Shown here piece after piece: positions 24,463 through 34,135 of a DNA stretch of 64,000 nucleotides. Numbering within the stretch: the stretch's first letter is position 1; each line of letters starts with the position of its first letter. The stretch is taken from the NCBI GenBank assembly GCA_023409535.1, contig JAEYGZ010000039.1:186001-250000 (forward strand). The letters are read 5' to 3'. Under the pieces are notes generated by a model. The model was not told the DNA's origin. It saw nothing but the letters and a program-made list of their open reading frames with translations, and ran no database searches. Position numbers and translations under genes: made by a program. Source of the DNA: Bacillota bacterium (GTDB lineage Bacteria; Bacillota; Clostridia; Lachnospirales; Lachnospiraceae).

Positions 24463-26176
24463 TCTTTCGGAGAACGGCTATACCAATCTGAAGAAAGCGA
24501 TCACGGCATGTGTGATCTCAAATCTTTTGATGCTTCCGCCGTTTATTATCCTGATGAAATGCATGGAAACCCTGATCCATCCCATAACCGCCGGGGAGTC
24601 TCTGAATACCGGGAGACTGTGGCTGTTATTCGGACTGGGCCTGCTTTCGGCGGCGGTTTATTTTATTGCCCACGGGAAGGAATATGACAGAACCTATACA
24701 ACCGCATACAGCGAGGCACAAGCAATACGGCTGGAGGTTGCCGAGCATATGCGCAGGCTGCCTCTGTCATATTTTAACCGAAAGGATTTATCGGAATTAA
24801 CTACCAATATTATGGCTGACTGCAGCAGCATCGAGCATATTATGAGCCATGTGGTGCCTCAGCTGGTTGCAAATATTATCACGGTAATACTCACCAGTAT
24901 TTTGCTTGCGCTCTATGACTGGCGCATGTCACTTGCTATGTTCTGCGTATTGCCGATTGCTTTTGGCATCCTCTTCTTCAGCAAGAGATTGCAGGCGAGA
25001 TTCGGAGAGAGGCATGTGGAAGCAAAGCTGGATGTCTCCACACAGATACAGGAATACCTGGACGGTATCAAGGTGGTCAAGGCCTTTGGCCTGGCAGGGG
25101 AGAAGTCCGTAAGGCTGGAGCGCTCACTTAAGTGTATGATGAATGAGGCGATCCGGTTTGAGATGATCGCGGGCTCCTTTGTTGCCCTTGCGGTGATGTT
25201 TCTGCAGGTGGGGATAGGACTTGTGGTGTTGGTTGGTGTTAACTTACTTACCTCCGGTACCCTGGATACGGTGGCATTTTTAACTTTTGTTTTGATCAGT
25301 GCAAAAATTTATGCACCCATTATTACGATCACGACATTATTACCGGAATTCTTCTACATGCTGATCTCCACGCGCCGTATGCAGGCACTTCGTAAAGAAA
25401 GCTTAATGGAAGGCAATGAACAGGAGGACCTGTCAAGCTTTGATGTGGAATTTAAGAAGGTAACCTTTGCATATGGAGAAGAAGCGGTAATAAAGGATAT
25501 GAGCTTTACCATTCCTCAGGGAAGCATAACGGCGCTGGTGGGTCCCTCAGGCAGCGGAAAAAGCACAGTATCACGGTTGATCGCCCGGTTCTGGGATGTA
25601 AGCAAAGGGGAGATCATTATTGGAGGCAAGAATATTCGGGAGATTGAACCGGAGCGGCTGATGAGTTATATGTCCTTTGTATTTCAGGATGTAGTCTTAT
25701 TTAATGATACGGTTATAAATAATATCAGAATTGGCAGACAGGATGCATCGGAGGAAGAGGTACATCAGGCTGCGAAGCTGGCGCACTGCGATGAATTTAT
25801 CCGGATGATGCCTAAGGGATATGATACCATCATCGGTGAAAACGGCTGTACCCTGTCCGGCGGGGAGCGGCAGAGATTGTCCATTGCGCGGGCCTTGCTG
25901 AAAAACGCACCGATTGTGCTTCTCGACGAGGCCACCGCATCCGTTGATCCGGAAAATGAAACGAAGATCCAGAGTGCAATTTCCGAACTGGTGAAGGGTA
26001 GAACCGTAATTGTAATCGCGCACCGGCTTCGTACCGTAAAGGATGCAGATCAGATTATTGTTTTGGAGAACGGAAGAATTACCGAGGTTGGTGCCGGTGA
26101 CCAATTGATCGCACAGAAGGGGTTATTTGCAAAGCTCTACCAGATTCAGCAGGAAAGCCTTGGATGGTCGGTATAA
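24443..26176 (+). CDS. ABC exporter-type half-transporter (membrane plus ATPase), subunit 2
   Basis: A 577-residue partner of the preceding gene, with the same layout: six helices (about 15-290), then the ATPase with GPSGSGKST, CTLSGGERQRLSIARALL and IVLLDEATASVDPENE. The start ATG 24443 lies inside the end of subunit 1, so the two are translationally coupled. Controlled by the palindromic operators upstream. The substrate is not readable from the sequence; iron-chelate import or peptide/lipid export are the options. The operon probably ends near 26200. Confidence 0.88.
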   Translation: MLNRLLNLSENGYTNLKKAITACVISNLLMLPPFIILMKCMETLIHPITAGESLNTGRLWLLFGLGLLSAAVYFIAHGKEYDRTYTTAYSEAQAIRLEVAEHMRRLPLSYFNRKDLSELTTNIMADCSSIEHIMSHVVPQLVANIITVILTSILLALYDWRMSLAMFCVLPIAFGILFFSKRLQARFGERHVEAKLDVSTQIQEYLDGIKVVKAFGLAGEKSVRLERSLKCMMNEAIRFEMIAGSFVALAVMFLQVGIGLVVLVGVNLLTSGTLDTVAFLTFVLISAKIYAPIITITTLLPEFFYMLISTRRMQALRKESLMEGNEQEDLSSFDVEFKKVTFAYGEEAVIKDMSFTIPQGSITALVGPSGSGKSTVSRLIARFWDVSKGEIIIGGKNIREIEPERLMSYMSFVFQDVVLFNDTVINNIRIGRQDASEEEVHQAAKLAHCDEFIRMMPKGYDTIIGENGCTLSGGERQRLSIARALLKNAPIVLLDEATASVDPENETKIQSAISELVKGRTVIVIAHRLRTVKDADQIIVLENGRITEVGAGDQLIAQKGLFAKLYQIQQESLGWSV

Positions 26177-26199
26177 GCTGTTGTTCTTATTCAGGGCAT

Positions 26200-26228
26200 A
26201 AAAAAAGCGGGGTGATTGATTGCCCCGC
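26200..26228 (-). terminator. Terminator of the LCP gene (minus strand)
   Basis: GCGGGG (26207-26212) and CCCCGC (26223-26228) form a stem. On the minus strand the hairpin is followed by a run of T (plus-strand A at 26200-26206). On the plus strand the T tract is poor, so it mainly serves the minus-strand gene, though it may also help end the ABC operon. Confidence 0.75.
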
Positions 26229-26234
26229 TATTCC

Positions 26235-27257
26235 TTATTTCGTACGGATTTCCTCTATATAAGCACTGTATTCCTGCACGGTTGCACTTGGAACATAGTC
26301 CTTCTCATCAAAGAGAAAATCATGCAGCCTGGTTACGTTGGCAGCAAGATCAATGGGGAAAACATAAGATACCTTGCTGTAGGTATGCGCATCCGGTTCA
26401 AAAGGAAATCCGGTATTATCAACGATATTATAGGAGAGTGCCGATTTTGCAAGTGAGAGAATATCGGTAGCGGACAGATTCGTGTATACCTGGGGCAGCA
26501 TCTCATCAATGATGGAGCTGATGGTCTTTAAATCCGATTGCTTTATCTTCTCGAGCATCTTTGCGACTACGATACGCTGGCGTTCGGCACGCTTAAAATC
26601 ACCGCCCTTGGTATATCTGATTCTTGCATATGCGGTAGCCTGGGTACCGTTTACCTCCTGGGTACCGGCAGAGTTTAAACCGGAAACCTTTGTGCCGTTA
26701 ATTCTGTTTAATTCCCTGACATATCCGTTCAGATATTTCAGTTCGCTGTCTGTGATATCAAGAGTAATTCCGCCAAGCTTATCGATTATTTTTACGATTG
26801 CATCAAAATTCACCGTTGCAAACTCATCCACATCCAGGTCAAAGTTGGTATTGATGGTGCTTAGCGCCAGTGAGTATCCGCCTTTAAAATAGGCTGAATT
26901 TATTTTGTTGTAGCCTTCGCCGGGGATATTAACATAAGTATCGCGATAAATGGAAGCCAGCTTTACTTCTTTGGTTTTGTTGTTGATGCTTGCAATAATG
27001 ATGGTATCGCTGTGGGTGCTTTTCTTTAAGGCATTTTCCCTGGAGTCTACACCGAAGAGTGCAATATTGCGGTATCCGTCGATTTCTACGTCTGTATTCG
27101 TCTGAATGCTGTCATCTTCACTGTCGTCAAATTGAATCTTACCGAGCTTGCTATATACAAAGATGCCTGCAAATAAAATAAGAATGATGACTACTTCTAC
27201 AAAGAGGACGGCGAAAAGCCCGCCCTTTTTCTTTTTGTTTTTTGCTGTTTGTGACAT
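26235..27257 (-). CDS. LytR-CpsA-Psr (LCP) family protein
   Basis: LCP proteins transfer lipid-linked anionic polymers onto peptidoglycan outside the cell. The protein has 340 residues: a basic N-terminus (SQTAKNKKKKGG), one transmembrane anchor (about 13-35), then the LCP domain with NIALFGVDSRE, HSDTIIIASINNKTKEVKLASIYRDTYVNIPG, INSAYFKGG and YARIRYTKGGDFKRAERQR, which carry the Asp and Arg residues that hold the pyrophosphate lipid. ATG 27257 is chosen over the TTG at 27302 that opens the frame; its ribosome site is weak. It fits attachment of the polymer made at 15578-22488. Confidence 0.9.
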   Translation of the reverse strand: MSQTAKNKKKKGGLFAVLFVEVVIILILFAGIFVYSKLGKIQFDDSEDDSIQTNTDVEIDGYRNIALFGVDSRENALKKSTHSDTIIIASINNKTKEVKLASIYRDTYVNIPGEGYNKINSAYFKGGYSLALSTINTNFDLDVDEFATVNFDAIVKIIDKLGGITLDITDSELKYLNGYVRELNRINGTKVSGLNSAGTQEVNGTQATAYARIRYTKGGDFKRAERQRIVVAKMLEKIKQSDLKTISSIIDEMLPQVYTNLSATDILSLAKSALSYNIVDNTGFPFEPDAHTYSKVSYVFPIDLAANVTRLHDFLFDEKDYVPSATVQEYSAYIEEIRTK

Positions 27258-27385
27258 TTTGTTACTTACCCAGCCTTTCTGTCGCGTGTTTCTTACATTC
27301 AACTCATTCTATGAGTGATACTCAAAATAAATGAAATCCTGGTGTAGTATCTGATTCATTTTTCATTATGAGGGGAGATAGTACG

Positions 27386-28810
27386 CTAATATGCATTTTT
27401 GTTAATGAAGCCTTTAAAGATTGTTAAAAACAATATTTTAAAATCCAGACCCAAGGTCCAGTTCTCAATATAGTATAAGTCGTGGTCAATGCGCTTTCTA
27501 ATGGAGGTATCGCCGCGGTAACCGTTAATCTGTGCCCAGCCGGTCAAGCCTGGTGAAACCTGATGCTTAATCATATAACGAGGAATTTCCTCCTTGAACT
27601 TGTCCACAAAGAAGGGACGTTCCGGTCTTGGTCCTACCAGACTCATTTCACCCTTTAGGACATTAAAAAACTGCGGAAATTCATCAATGCTGGTTCGGCG
27701 TATGAATTTGCCGATTCCGGTTACACGGGGATCGCTTTTTGTGGTCCAGGCCTTTTTCTCCTCGTGGTTTGATTGAATTTCCATAGAACGGAATTTATAC
27801 ATATTAAATTCCTTATTATGCTTACCGATCCGTACCTGGGTAAATATCACAGGCCCCGGGGAGGTAATCTTAATGATGAGTGCAACAAGGAGCATCGGTA
27901 TGGAGAAGATAATCAGCGCGAAGGTTGCCCCGACAATATCAACAAGCCGCTTAATAACACGATTATAGGTATTGCTCAGCGGAACATTTCTTATGTTAAT
28001 GACAGGCAGCCCATATAAATCCTCGGTATAAGGGGTGGTCGGAATAAAGCTGTAATAATCGGGAATAAACTTAGTATGAACACCGGATTTCTCGCAGATG
28101 GACACAATTTCCTCCAGCTTTTTATATTCACCTACACTTAAGGTGATTGCAATCTCATCCAGAGTCATCTTGGATAAGAAGGATTCCAGGTGAGTGATGC
28201 TGCCGATGACGGGAACTCTTTTATACATGGTTCCAACCTCAATATTATCATCCAGAATACCGTGAATATAATATCCCCACTGGGGATTTGCAAAGATGCG
28301 GTCAATATAGGCTTCCGCAGCATGTCCGTATCCCACCAGGATAACATGCTTCAAATTATAACCCTTCCGCCTTGCAACTCGTAAGGCCTGCGCCAGTATC
28401 ATACGGAAAGCTACGCTCAGCGCAATATTTAAGCAATAAAAAATACCCAGATAGTAGCGGGAAAGGTTAGACTCCCTGGTTAAATATAAATAAGAGAAGA
28501 AGAAGGCAATTCCGATCGAGTTGGCCAGGATAATGTTAAAGATCTCAATCCATCTTCGCTTACCGCGCTTCGGGGTATAAAGGTTTGCAAAATAATATAT
28601 TAACAAGTATAATGGTACCAGGAATATCAAGCGCTGCGCGTAAGTACCAAAACTATAAAAACCGGTATTTTCCCCGAGTTTTAGAAAGGGAATCTGAGTC
28701 AAGAAGCTGTAGAATCGCAGATAATAAGTCAGCAGGTAAGCAATGACGATGATGCAGGCATCCATTAGAACATGCACTCTATTAAACATTTTTTGATTAT
28801 CTTTAATCAT
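27386..28810 (-). CDS. Undecaprenyl-phosphate sugar phosphotransferase (WcaJ/WbaP type)
   Basis: A 474-residue polyprenyl glycosylphosphotransferase that starts a cell-surface glycan by moving a sugar-1-phosphate to undecaprenyl phosphate. It has four N-terminal helices (about 12-130), a CoA-binding-like middle domain (about 150-270, VILVGYGHAAEAYIDRI), a fifth membrane segment (about 295-315) and the catalytic region with FTQVRIGKHNKEFNMYKFRSM, DEFPQFFNVLKGEMSLVGPRPERP and KHQVSPGLTGWAQI. The length is typical of the full WcaJ class. It lies upstream of the LCP gene on the same strand, separated by about 130 bases. Confidence 0.93.
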   Translation of the reverse strand: MIKDNQKMFNRVHVLMDACIIVIAYLLTYYLRFYSFLTQIPFLKLGENTGFYSFGTYAQRLIFLVPLYLLIYYFANLYTPKRGKRRWIEIFNIILANSIGIAFFFSYLYLTRESNLSRYYLGIFYCLNIALSVAFRMILAQALRVARRKGYNLKHVILVGYGHAAEAYIDRIFANPQWGYYIHGILDDNIEVGTMYKRVPVIGSITHLESFLSKMTLDEIAITLSVGEYKKLEEIVSICEKSGVHTKFIPDYYSFIPTTPYTEDLYGLPVINIRNVPLSNTYNRVIKRLVDIVGATFALIIFSIPMLLVALIIKITSPGPVIFTQVRIGKHNKEFNMYKFRSMEIQSNHEEKKAWTTKSDPRVTGIGKFIRRTSIDEFPQFFNVLKGEMSLVGPRPERPFFVDKFKEEIPRYMIKHQVSPGLTGWAQINGYRGDTSIRKRIDHDLYYIENWTLGLDFKILFLTIFKGFINKNAY

Positions 28811-29038
28811 AGAAACACCTTCTTAATATCTCCTAACATATATTACATTTTGGTTAACTTCTCTACTATAATACATGATTGTACAGATTTCAACAACTAA
28901 ATTTTTCTTAAGATTATTTTACGGCGGGGTATTTTTCATACATAATTTTAAATAATTTCACAGACTTTACACAATCTATTGATATATTGTAGAATATAAT
29001 CCGAACAGAAATAAATGAGATCGGAAAGGAGAATAGAT

Positions 29039-30613
29039 ATGTCAGAATTTGATGATAAGGAGATTAACGAGGAAAGCGACAATAATAACGAACGTCAGAC
29101 TAATCCCCCCCAATATAGCTTCTGGGCTGAGCAGATGCCAAGCAGCCCCAATCCGGGAAACTCCCAGGGAAACAGTTATAATACGAACAATTCGTATAGG
29201 AATAATACGGATCAGTCAAACAGAAATTACGGCTACACAAATCCATCCTATAATAATTATAACCAGGGATCAGACTATCATTATTATCAGGGGACAGGCG
29301 GATATGGCGGCGGACCAAACTGGAATAACCCGGGTGTGAACAGCCAGAATGTCTATGGAACGCCACAGAGTAATTTCGACGGCGGAAAGAAGAAAAAAGA
29401 GCATAAGGTATGGCGTTTCCTTGGTAAGGCAGTCTGCTTTGGACTTGTGGCAGGGTTAGCCTTCGTTGGAATTGCCCAGCTTGTCCGCGTTGTGAATCCG
29501 GATGCGGCTTATATCGTAAGTACCGGAAATTCACCGGCTGATGTGAACTTTGAAATTAATTATACTGACCCGGGTACCGTAAAGGAGCAGAGTAAATCGG
29601 CAATCAGCAGTATCGTGGATAAGACCATTCCCTCTATTGTATCGATTAACTGTACTTCGACCCAGACTACGGATTGGTTCGGACAGCAGTTTGAACAGCC
29701 GGTGGAAGGAAGCGGTTCCGGCTTTATTGTTGGAAAGAACGAGAAGGAACTGTTAATCGCAACCAACAATCATGTTGTGGAAGGTGCTACCAATATTACG
29801 GTTACCTTTACCGATGATACTACGGCAGATGCAGTCATAAAGGGAACGGATGTTACCGCGGATCTGGCTGTTGTTTCCATAGATCTTTCCACCCTGAAGC
29901 AGTCTACCCTGGATGCAATTGCAATAGCAAAGCTTGGCAACTCCGATGAAGTCAAGGTGGGAGAGATGGTAATTGCAATCGGCAATGCGCTTGGTTACGG
30001 CCAGTCGGTAACCGTCGGCTATGTCAGTGCTAAGGATCGGGAGGTCGAAATTCAAACCGATGGCTATAATACAAAGAAGATGGTGCTTCTTCAGACGGAT
30101 GCGGCAATTAATCCCGGTAACAGCGGCGGGTGTCTGCTTGACACCAACGGTAACGTTGTTGGTATCAATACCGTAAAATATGCCTCCGATGAAGTTGAGG
30201 GAATGGGCTATGCTATTCCCATCACCAAAGCCACTTCCATCATCAATGAACTGATGACTCGTGAGATACTGGACGAGAAGGATCAGGGTTATCTGGGTAT
30301 TGCGGGTAATGATGTTACGGAAGATGTTGCCTCCTATTATAATCTCCCCATCGGTGTCTTTATCAATGAGGTAACCAAGAACGGTGCGGCTGAAAAAGCC
30401 GGTTTATTATCCGGAGATGTCATCACCAAAGCGGATAATGTGGAGATCACCTCAATCACACAGTTAAGGGATTACGTGACCAGTAAGCGCGTAGGCACGG
30501 ACGTAACAATTACGTATATGCGTAAAACAGGCAGTGAGTATAAGGAAGGAACGCTGAAGGTAACCTTAGGACAGAATCCGAATCTGAACGGTACAGAGGA
30601 TGCGCAGGAATAA
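29039..30613 (+). CDS. HtrA/DegP-like serine protease with PDZ domain
   Basis: A membrane-anchored extracytoplasmic quality-control protease. The 524 residues begin with an Asn/Gln/Gly/Tyr-rich low-complexity cytoplasmic tail (about 1-115), one transmembrane helix (about 125-147), a trypsin-like domain with triad His245 (NNHVVEGA), Asp275 (TADLAVVS) and Ser362 (NPGNSGG), and a C-terminal PDZ (about 415-515, GLLSGDVITKADNVEITS). The frame opens at 29015, but ATG 29039 has GGAAAGGAG just upstream. The 28811-29038 gap contains only an AT-rich divergent promoter region; TTTACA and TAGAAT 18 bases apart near 28970-29000 are possible. Confidence 0.93.
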   Translation: MSEFDDKEINEESDNNNERQTNPPQYSFWAEQMPSSPNPGNSQGNSYNTNNSYRNNTDQSNRNYGYTNPSYNNYNQGSDYHYYQGTGGYGGGPNWNNPGVNSQNVYGTPQSNFDGGKKKKEHKVWRFLGKAVCFGLVAGLAFVGIAQLVRVVNPDAAYIVSTGNSPADVNFEINYTDPGTVKEQSKSAISSIVDKTIPSIVSINCTSTQTTDWFGQQFEQPVEGSGSGFIVGKNEKELLIATNNHVVEGATNITVTFTDDTTADAVIKGTDVTADLAVVSIDLSTLKQSTLDAIAIAKLGNSDEVKVGEMVIAIGNALGYGQSVTVGYVSAKDREVEIQTDGYNTKKMVLLQTDAAINPGNSGGCLLDTNGNVVGINTVKYASDEVEGMGYAIPITKATSIINELMTREILDEKDQGYLGIAGNDVTEDVASYYNLPIGVFINEVTKNGAAEKAGLLSGDVITKADNVEITSITQLRDYVTSKRVGTDVTITYMRKTGSEYKEGTLKVTLGQNPNLNGTEDAQE

Positions 30614-30666
30614 TTTGTAGACCCTGAAATCGGTCAGAAATCGAAAAACAGGCCATAAATCAATGT

Positions 30667-30706
30667 AACGGGAGCGCATTAGTATAGTGCGCTCCCGTTG
30701 TTTTTA
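30667..30706 (+). terminator. Strong terminator after htrA
   Basis: AACGGGAGCGCA (30667-30678) pairs perfectly with TGCGCTCCCGTT (30688-30699), followed by a T-rich GTTTTTA. It ends the protease transcript. Confidence 0.9.
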
Positions 30707-30738
30707 TCGTACAGGACAGTTCATCCTGTACGATAAAA
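30702..30738 (-). terminator. Second hairpin, oriented as a minus-strand terminator
   Basis: A stem of about 15 base pairs (TTTTATCGTACAGGA with TCCTGTACGATAAAA) around a short loop sits directly behind the first terminator. Read on the minus strand it ends in T. It may block antisense transcription coming from the clpX side. The rest of 30739-30911 is AT-rich without a gene. Confidence 0.45.
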
Positions 30739-30911
30739 CAAGGTAAACTCTTTATTCTATAAAGATTTTATAATTTTTAATAAAAGCTTAAATTTTCAGC
30801 ACTTGTATGAATACAAACAATAAGATATAATCCGTAATATATAACTGATCATATAATTAAGTAATAATATTTTTTTATTACGGATGATAATAGAAAAAGT
30901 GGAGGATAAGA

Positions 30912-32348
30912 ATGAGTAACAATAATAATTTTGATGATTTTAATATAGATCATATGAAAGATCAGGGGGACCATCAGGATCACTCGGACCATACAGATTA
31001 TGAGGAGATCTGTTATCTGTGCAGACGCCCGGAAAGCAAGGCGGGAAAGATGATACACATACCGAATCAGATCACAATCTGTGCGGATTGTATGCAGAAG
31101 ACCTTTGATACCATTAATCAGCCGGATAACCCGTATATGCAGATGATGGGCATTAACCCGAATATCATGAATTTATCCGGGTTGCAGAATGATATTCCAA
31201 ATGCACAGAAATTAAAGAAGAAAAAACCGGAGGAGGAGAAGGTGCTCCAGGAGGCCTTTGACCGGAAGAGTATCCCTTCCCCCCATGTGATCAAAGGGAA
31301 GCTGGATGACTTTATTATCGGGCAGGAGCATGCCAAAAAGGTAATCTCCGTTGCGGTGTATAATCACTATAAACGAATTGGGGATCTCTCAGATCCCGAG
31401 GTGGAGATTGAAAAGTCCAATATGCTGATGATCGGACCCACAGGAAGCGGTAAGACTTATCTTGTTAAGACACTGGCTAAGCTGCTAAATGTACCTCTGG
31501 CAATCACAGATGCCACTTCTCTGACAGAAGCAGGCTATATCGGAGATGATGTGGAAAGCGTGATCTCAAAGCTTCTGCAGGCAGCAGGCAACGATGTGGA
31601 GAAAGCGGAACGCGGTATTGTGTTTATCGATGAGATTGACAAGATCGCCAAGAAGCGTAACACCAACAGCCGGGATGTCAGCGGGGAGTCGGTACAGCAG
31701 GGACTCTTAAAATTACTGGAGGGCAGCAATGTAGAGGTACCGGTGGGTGCTTCCTCCAAGAATGCCATGGTACCGCTGACTACAGTAAATACCCAGAATA
31801 TATTATTTATCTGCGGAGGTGCGTTCCCGGATTTAGATAAGATAATTAAAGCCAGACTGAATAAGCAATCCTCCATGGGCTTCCAGGCAGACCTTAAGGA
31901 TAAATACGATGATGAGCCGAATATCTTCCAGAAGGCCAATCTGGATGATCTGAGAGAATACGGGATGATTCCGGAGTTCCTGGGAAGACTTCCGATTATG
32001 TTTACCCTTGACGGACTGACCAGGGATATGCTGGTAAAGGTATTAAAGGAGCCCAGGAATGCGATTCTAAAGCAGTATCAGAAGCTTCTGGCCATGGATG
32101 AAGTGGATCTTCAGTTTGCTCCCGAGGCGCTTGAGGCAATTGCTGAGAAGGCAATGGAGAAGAAAACCGGTGCCAGGGCGCTCAGGGCAATTCTTGAGGA
32201 TATTATGCTGGATATCATGTATGAGATTCCGAAGGATGAGAATATCGGCAGAGTGATTATCACCAGAGATTATATTGAAGGTAAAGGGGTCCCGTTGATT
32301 GAGATGAGGGGAAGCGGTAAGCAGAAGCTGATCTCAGCCGGCAACTGA
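30912..32348 (+). CDS. ClpX-like AAA+ unfoldase, divergent paralogue
   Basis: A 478-residue ATPase. A His/Asp-rich head (1-30, with four His) precedes a C4 zinc finger (Cys34, 37, 57, 60), then AAA+ with Walker A GPTGSGKT (175-182), Walker B FIDEID, and the C-terminal helical domain. Compared with housekeeping ClpX (about 420 residues), the pore loop 1 is GYIG instead of GYVG, the ClpP-contact loop is SMGF rather than IGF, and the RKH loop region reads GASSKNAM with no RKH. It may therefore unfold other substrates or work with a different or no ClpP. No clpP, tig or lon is adjacent. GGAGG lies before ATG 30912. Confidence 0.88.
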   Translation: MSNNNNFDDFNIDHMKDQGDHQDHSDHTDYEEICYLCRRPESKAGKMIHIPNQITICADCMQKTFDTINQPDNPYMQMMGINPNIMNLSGLQNDIPNAQKLKKKKPEEEKVLQEAFDRKSIPSPHVIKGKLDDFIIGQEHAKKVISVAVYNHYKRIGDLSDPEVEIEKSNMLMIGPTGSGKTYLVKTLAKLLNVPLAITDATSLTEAGYIGDDVESVISKLLQAAGNDVEKAERGIVFIDEIDKIAKKRNTNSRDVSGESVQQGLLKLLEGSNVEVPVGASSKNAMVPLTTVNTQNILFICGGAFPDLDKIIKARLNKQSSMGFQADLKDKYDDEPNIFQKANLDDLREYGMIPEFLGRLPIMFTLDGLTRDMLVKVLKEPRNAILKQYQKLLAMDEVDLQFAPEALEAIAEKAMEKKTGARALRAILEDIMLDIMYEIPKDENIGRVIITRDYIEGKGVPLIEMRGSGKQKLISAGN

Positions 32349-32402
32349 TGCCTTTACAAAGAAAACAGGGATATTATGCAAATTGTATTGGGAGGGATGT
32401 CT

Positions 32403-32702
32403 ATGTCATTCATCGATACTCTATTATATAGGAAGAAACACAATAAAGCGCAAAGAACCGCTTCAAAAACGGAATCGGTATCCGGGGCCGAGGATCTGAC
32501 CGAGGATCCGGAGGACGAGATAACAAATGAATATGACAGCGCACCTCTGAAGGAAGACGCTGCCCTGGAGGAGGATTCCGAAGTAGAATATGAGGTTGTG
32601 GAGCGGGAAATACTGCCGGCTAAGATCATTTGTCCGGACTGCGGCGGGATAACGCTGGAAGGTCTGGAATTTTGTGATAAATGCGGCGGAGAATTGCAAT
32701 AA
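32403..32702 (+). CDS. Small protein with acidic linker and C-terminal zinc ribbon
   Basis: A 99-residue protein. The N-terminus is basic (LLYRKKHNKAQR), the middle (about 20-70) is very acidic and probably disordered, and the end is a zinc ribbon with CPDCGG and CDKCGG pairs, of the zinc-ribbon class used as adaptors. The frame is open from ATG 32376, but the GGGAGGG at 32390-32396 best fits ATG 32403 (MSFIDTLLYRKKH). It starts 54 bases after the ClpX paralogue and is likely co-transcribed. A role as an adaptor or regulator of that ATPase is a tempting guess with no direct evidence. Confidence 0.7.
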   Translation: MSFIDTLLYRKKHNKAQRTASKTESVSGAEDLTEDPEDEITNEYDSAPLKEDAALEEDSEVEYEVVEREILPAKIICPDCGGITLEGLEFCDKCGGELQ

Positions 32703-32740
32703 AGTAATGTTATGATGCTTTACTACATTAATATTTTATA

Positions 32741-32769
32741 TTGACAAATTGTATCTCCGAGGTTATTAT
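32741..32769 (+). promoter_or_regulatory. Sigma-A promoter of the branched-chain amino acid transporter
   Basis: TTGACA (32741-32746) and TATTAT (32764-32769) are 17 bases apart, so the transcript would start at about 32776 and carry a 110-base leader before the substrate-binding gene. Confidence 0.75.
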
Positions 32770-32779
32770 AGATAACAAG

Positions 32780-32835
32780 AAATAAAGCGTTCGTACAGTG
32801 CGGACATTTGTCTGTATTCGCTGGGACGCTTTATT
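32780..32835 (+). promoter_or_regulatory. Leader hairpin of the liv operon
   Basis: AAATAAAGCGT (32780-32790) pairs with ACGCTTTATTT (32825-32835). Inside are a GACA/TGTC and a CAG-GCG/CGCTG helix, so the leader folds as a layered structure right after the start site. The T tract behind it is weak. It could be an attenuator or a stability element; it matches no riboswitch I recognise. Confidence 0.5.
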
Positions 32836-32886
32836 TATATCTATAAGAAACGGATTTCAGAAATCCGAAAATCAGGAGGACGTTTT

Positions 32887-34047
32887 ATGAAGAAATTGAA
32901 GAAAGTAGTGAGCCTGCTTCTTGTGACAAGCGTGGCTGTAGCAAGCTTAACGGCATGCGGTACAAAGGTATCATCCGGCGGGGATACATTTTTTATCGGC
33001 GGTATCGGACCGGTTACCGGCGGAGCTGCGGTTTATGGACAGAGTGTTAAGAATGCAGCCGAGCTGGCAGTAGAGGAAATTAATAAAGCCGGTGGAATTA
33101 ACGGTACTCAGATTAAATTTTCATTTGAGGATGATGAGGCTGACGGCGAAAAAGCAGTGAACGCTTATAACACTTTGAAGGATCAGGGAATGAAGATCCT
33201 CATGGGAACCGTTACCTCCGGTGCTTGTGCATCTGTAATTGATAAGACAAAGTCTGATAATATGTTCCAGTTAACACCTTCCGCATCCTCTAAGGATGTG
33301 TTGGCACTGGGCAATGTATTCCAGGTATGCTTCTCCGATCCTAACCAGGGTATTGCTTCCGCAGATTACATAGGCAGCAAGGGGATCGCCTCCAAGGTTG
33401 CAGTAATCTATGATAGTTCAGATATCTATTCCTCAGGAATTTATGAGAAGTTTAAAGAGGAAGCAGCAGGTCAGAATTTTGAAATCGTAGCAGAGGAAGC
33501 ATTTACCGCTGACAGCAAAACCGATTTCTCCGTTCAGCTTCAGAAGGCGAAGGATGCCGGTGCCGAGCTTGTATTCTTACCCATCTATTATGCGGAAGCT
33601 TCCCTGATCTTAACACAGGCGGCAGCTCTTGATTATAAGCCGATTTTCTTTGGCTGTGACGGTCTTGACGGTATTCTTACCGTTGATAACTTTGATACTT
33701 CTTTGGCTGAAGGAGTAATGCTTTTAACTCCTTTCGCAGCAGATGCAACAGATGAAAAGACAGTGGCCTTTGTTAATGCTTATAAGGCTAAGTATACTGA
33801 TACGCCGAACCAGTTTGCAGCAGATGCTTATGATGCAATTTATATTATCAAAGCAGCAATCGAGAAGAGCGGTGCAAAGGCTGATATGAGCATTTCCGAG
33901 CTTGGTGATGCCATAAGAGGCGCTATGACTCAGATTTCCGTTGATGGTCTTACCGGTGCCGGCATGACCTGGTCCGAGGCAGGAGAAGTTAACAAGGCAC
34001 CCAGAGCTGTGGTAATCCAGGACGGTGCTTACGTTTCCGCAGAATAG
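32887..34047 (+). CDS. livJ: Branched-chain amino acid ABC transporter substrate-binding lipoprotein
   Basis: A 386-residue periplasmic-binding-protein type I, anchored as a lipoprotein by the signal with lipobox LTAC (Cys at about residue 24). It contains GGIGPVTGGAAVYGQSVKNAAELAVEEINKAGGI and VGTVTSGACASV/PTS-like pocket segments of the LivJ family. The substrate is predicted to be leucine, isoleucine or valine. It is followed by permeases and ATPases of the same system. A terminator between this gene and the permease would allow more binding protein than pump, a common arrangement. The gap 34048-34327 holds two hairpins. Confidence 0.92.
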   Translation: MKKLKKVVSLLLVTSVAVASLTACGTKVSSGGDTFFIGGIGPVTGGAAVYGQSVKNAAELAVEEINKAGGINGTQIKFSFEDDEADGEKAVNAYNTLKDQGMKILMGTVTSGACASVIDKTKSDNMFQLTPSASSKDVLALGNVFQVCFSDPNQGIASADYIGSKGIASKVAVIYDSSDIYSSGIYEKFKEEAAGQNFEIVAEEAFTADSKTDFSVQLQKAKDAGAELVFLPIYYAEASLILTQAAALDYKPIFFGCDGLDGILTVDNFDTSLAEGVMLLTPFAADATDEKTVAFVNAYKAKYTDTPNQFAADAYDAIYIIKAAIEKSGAKADMSISELGDAIRGAMTQISVDGLTGAGMTWSEAGEVNKAPRAVVIQDGAYVSAE

Positions 34048-34135
34048 CTGCACGCCGGTACGGGCGATACAAAGAAGGTTCGTTATTTTGAATAATCCAT
34101 ATAGAGGGACGCATCCAGTCCCTCTGTATATTTAT

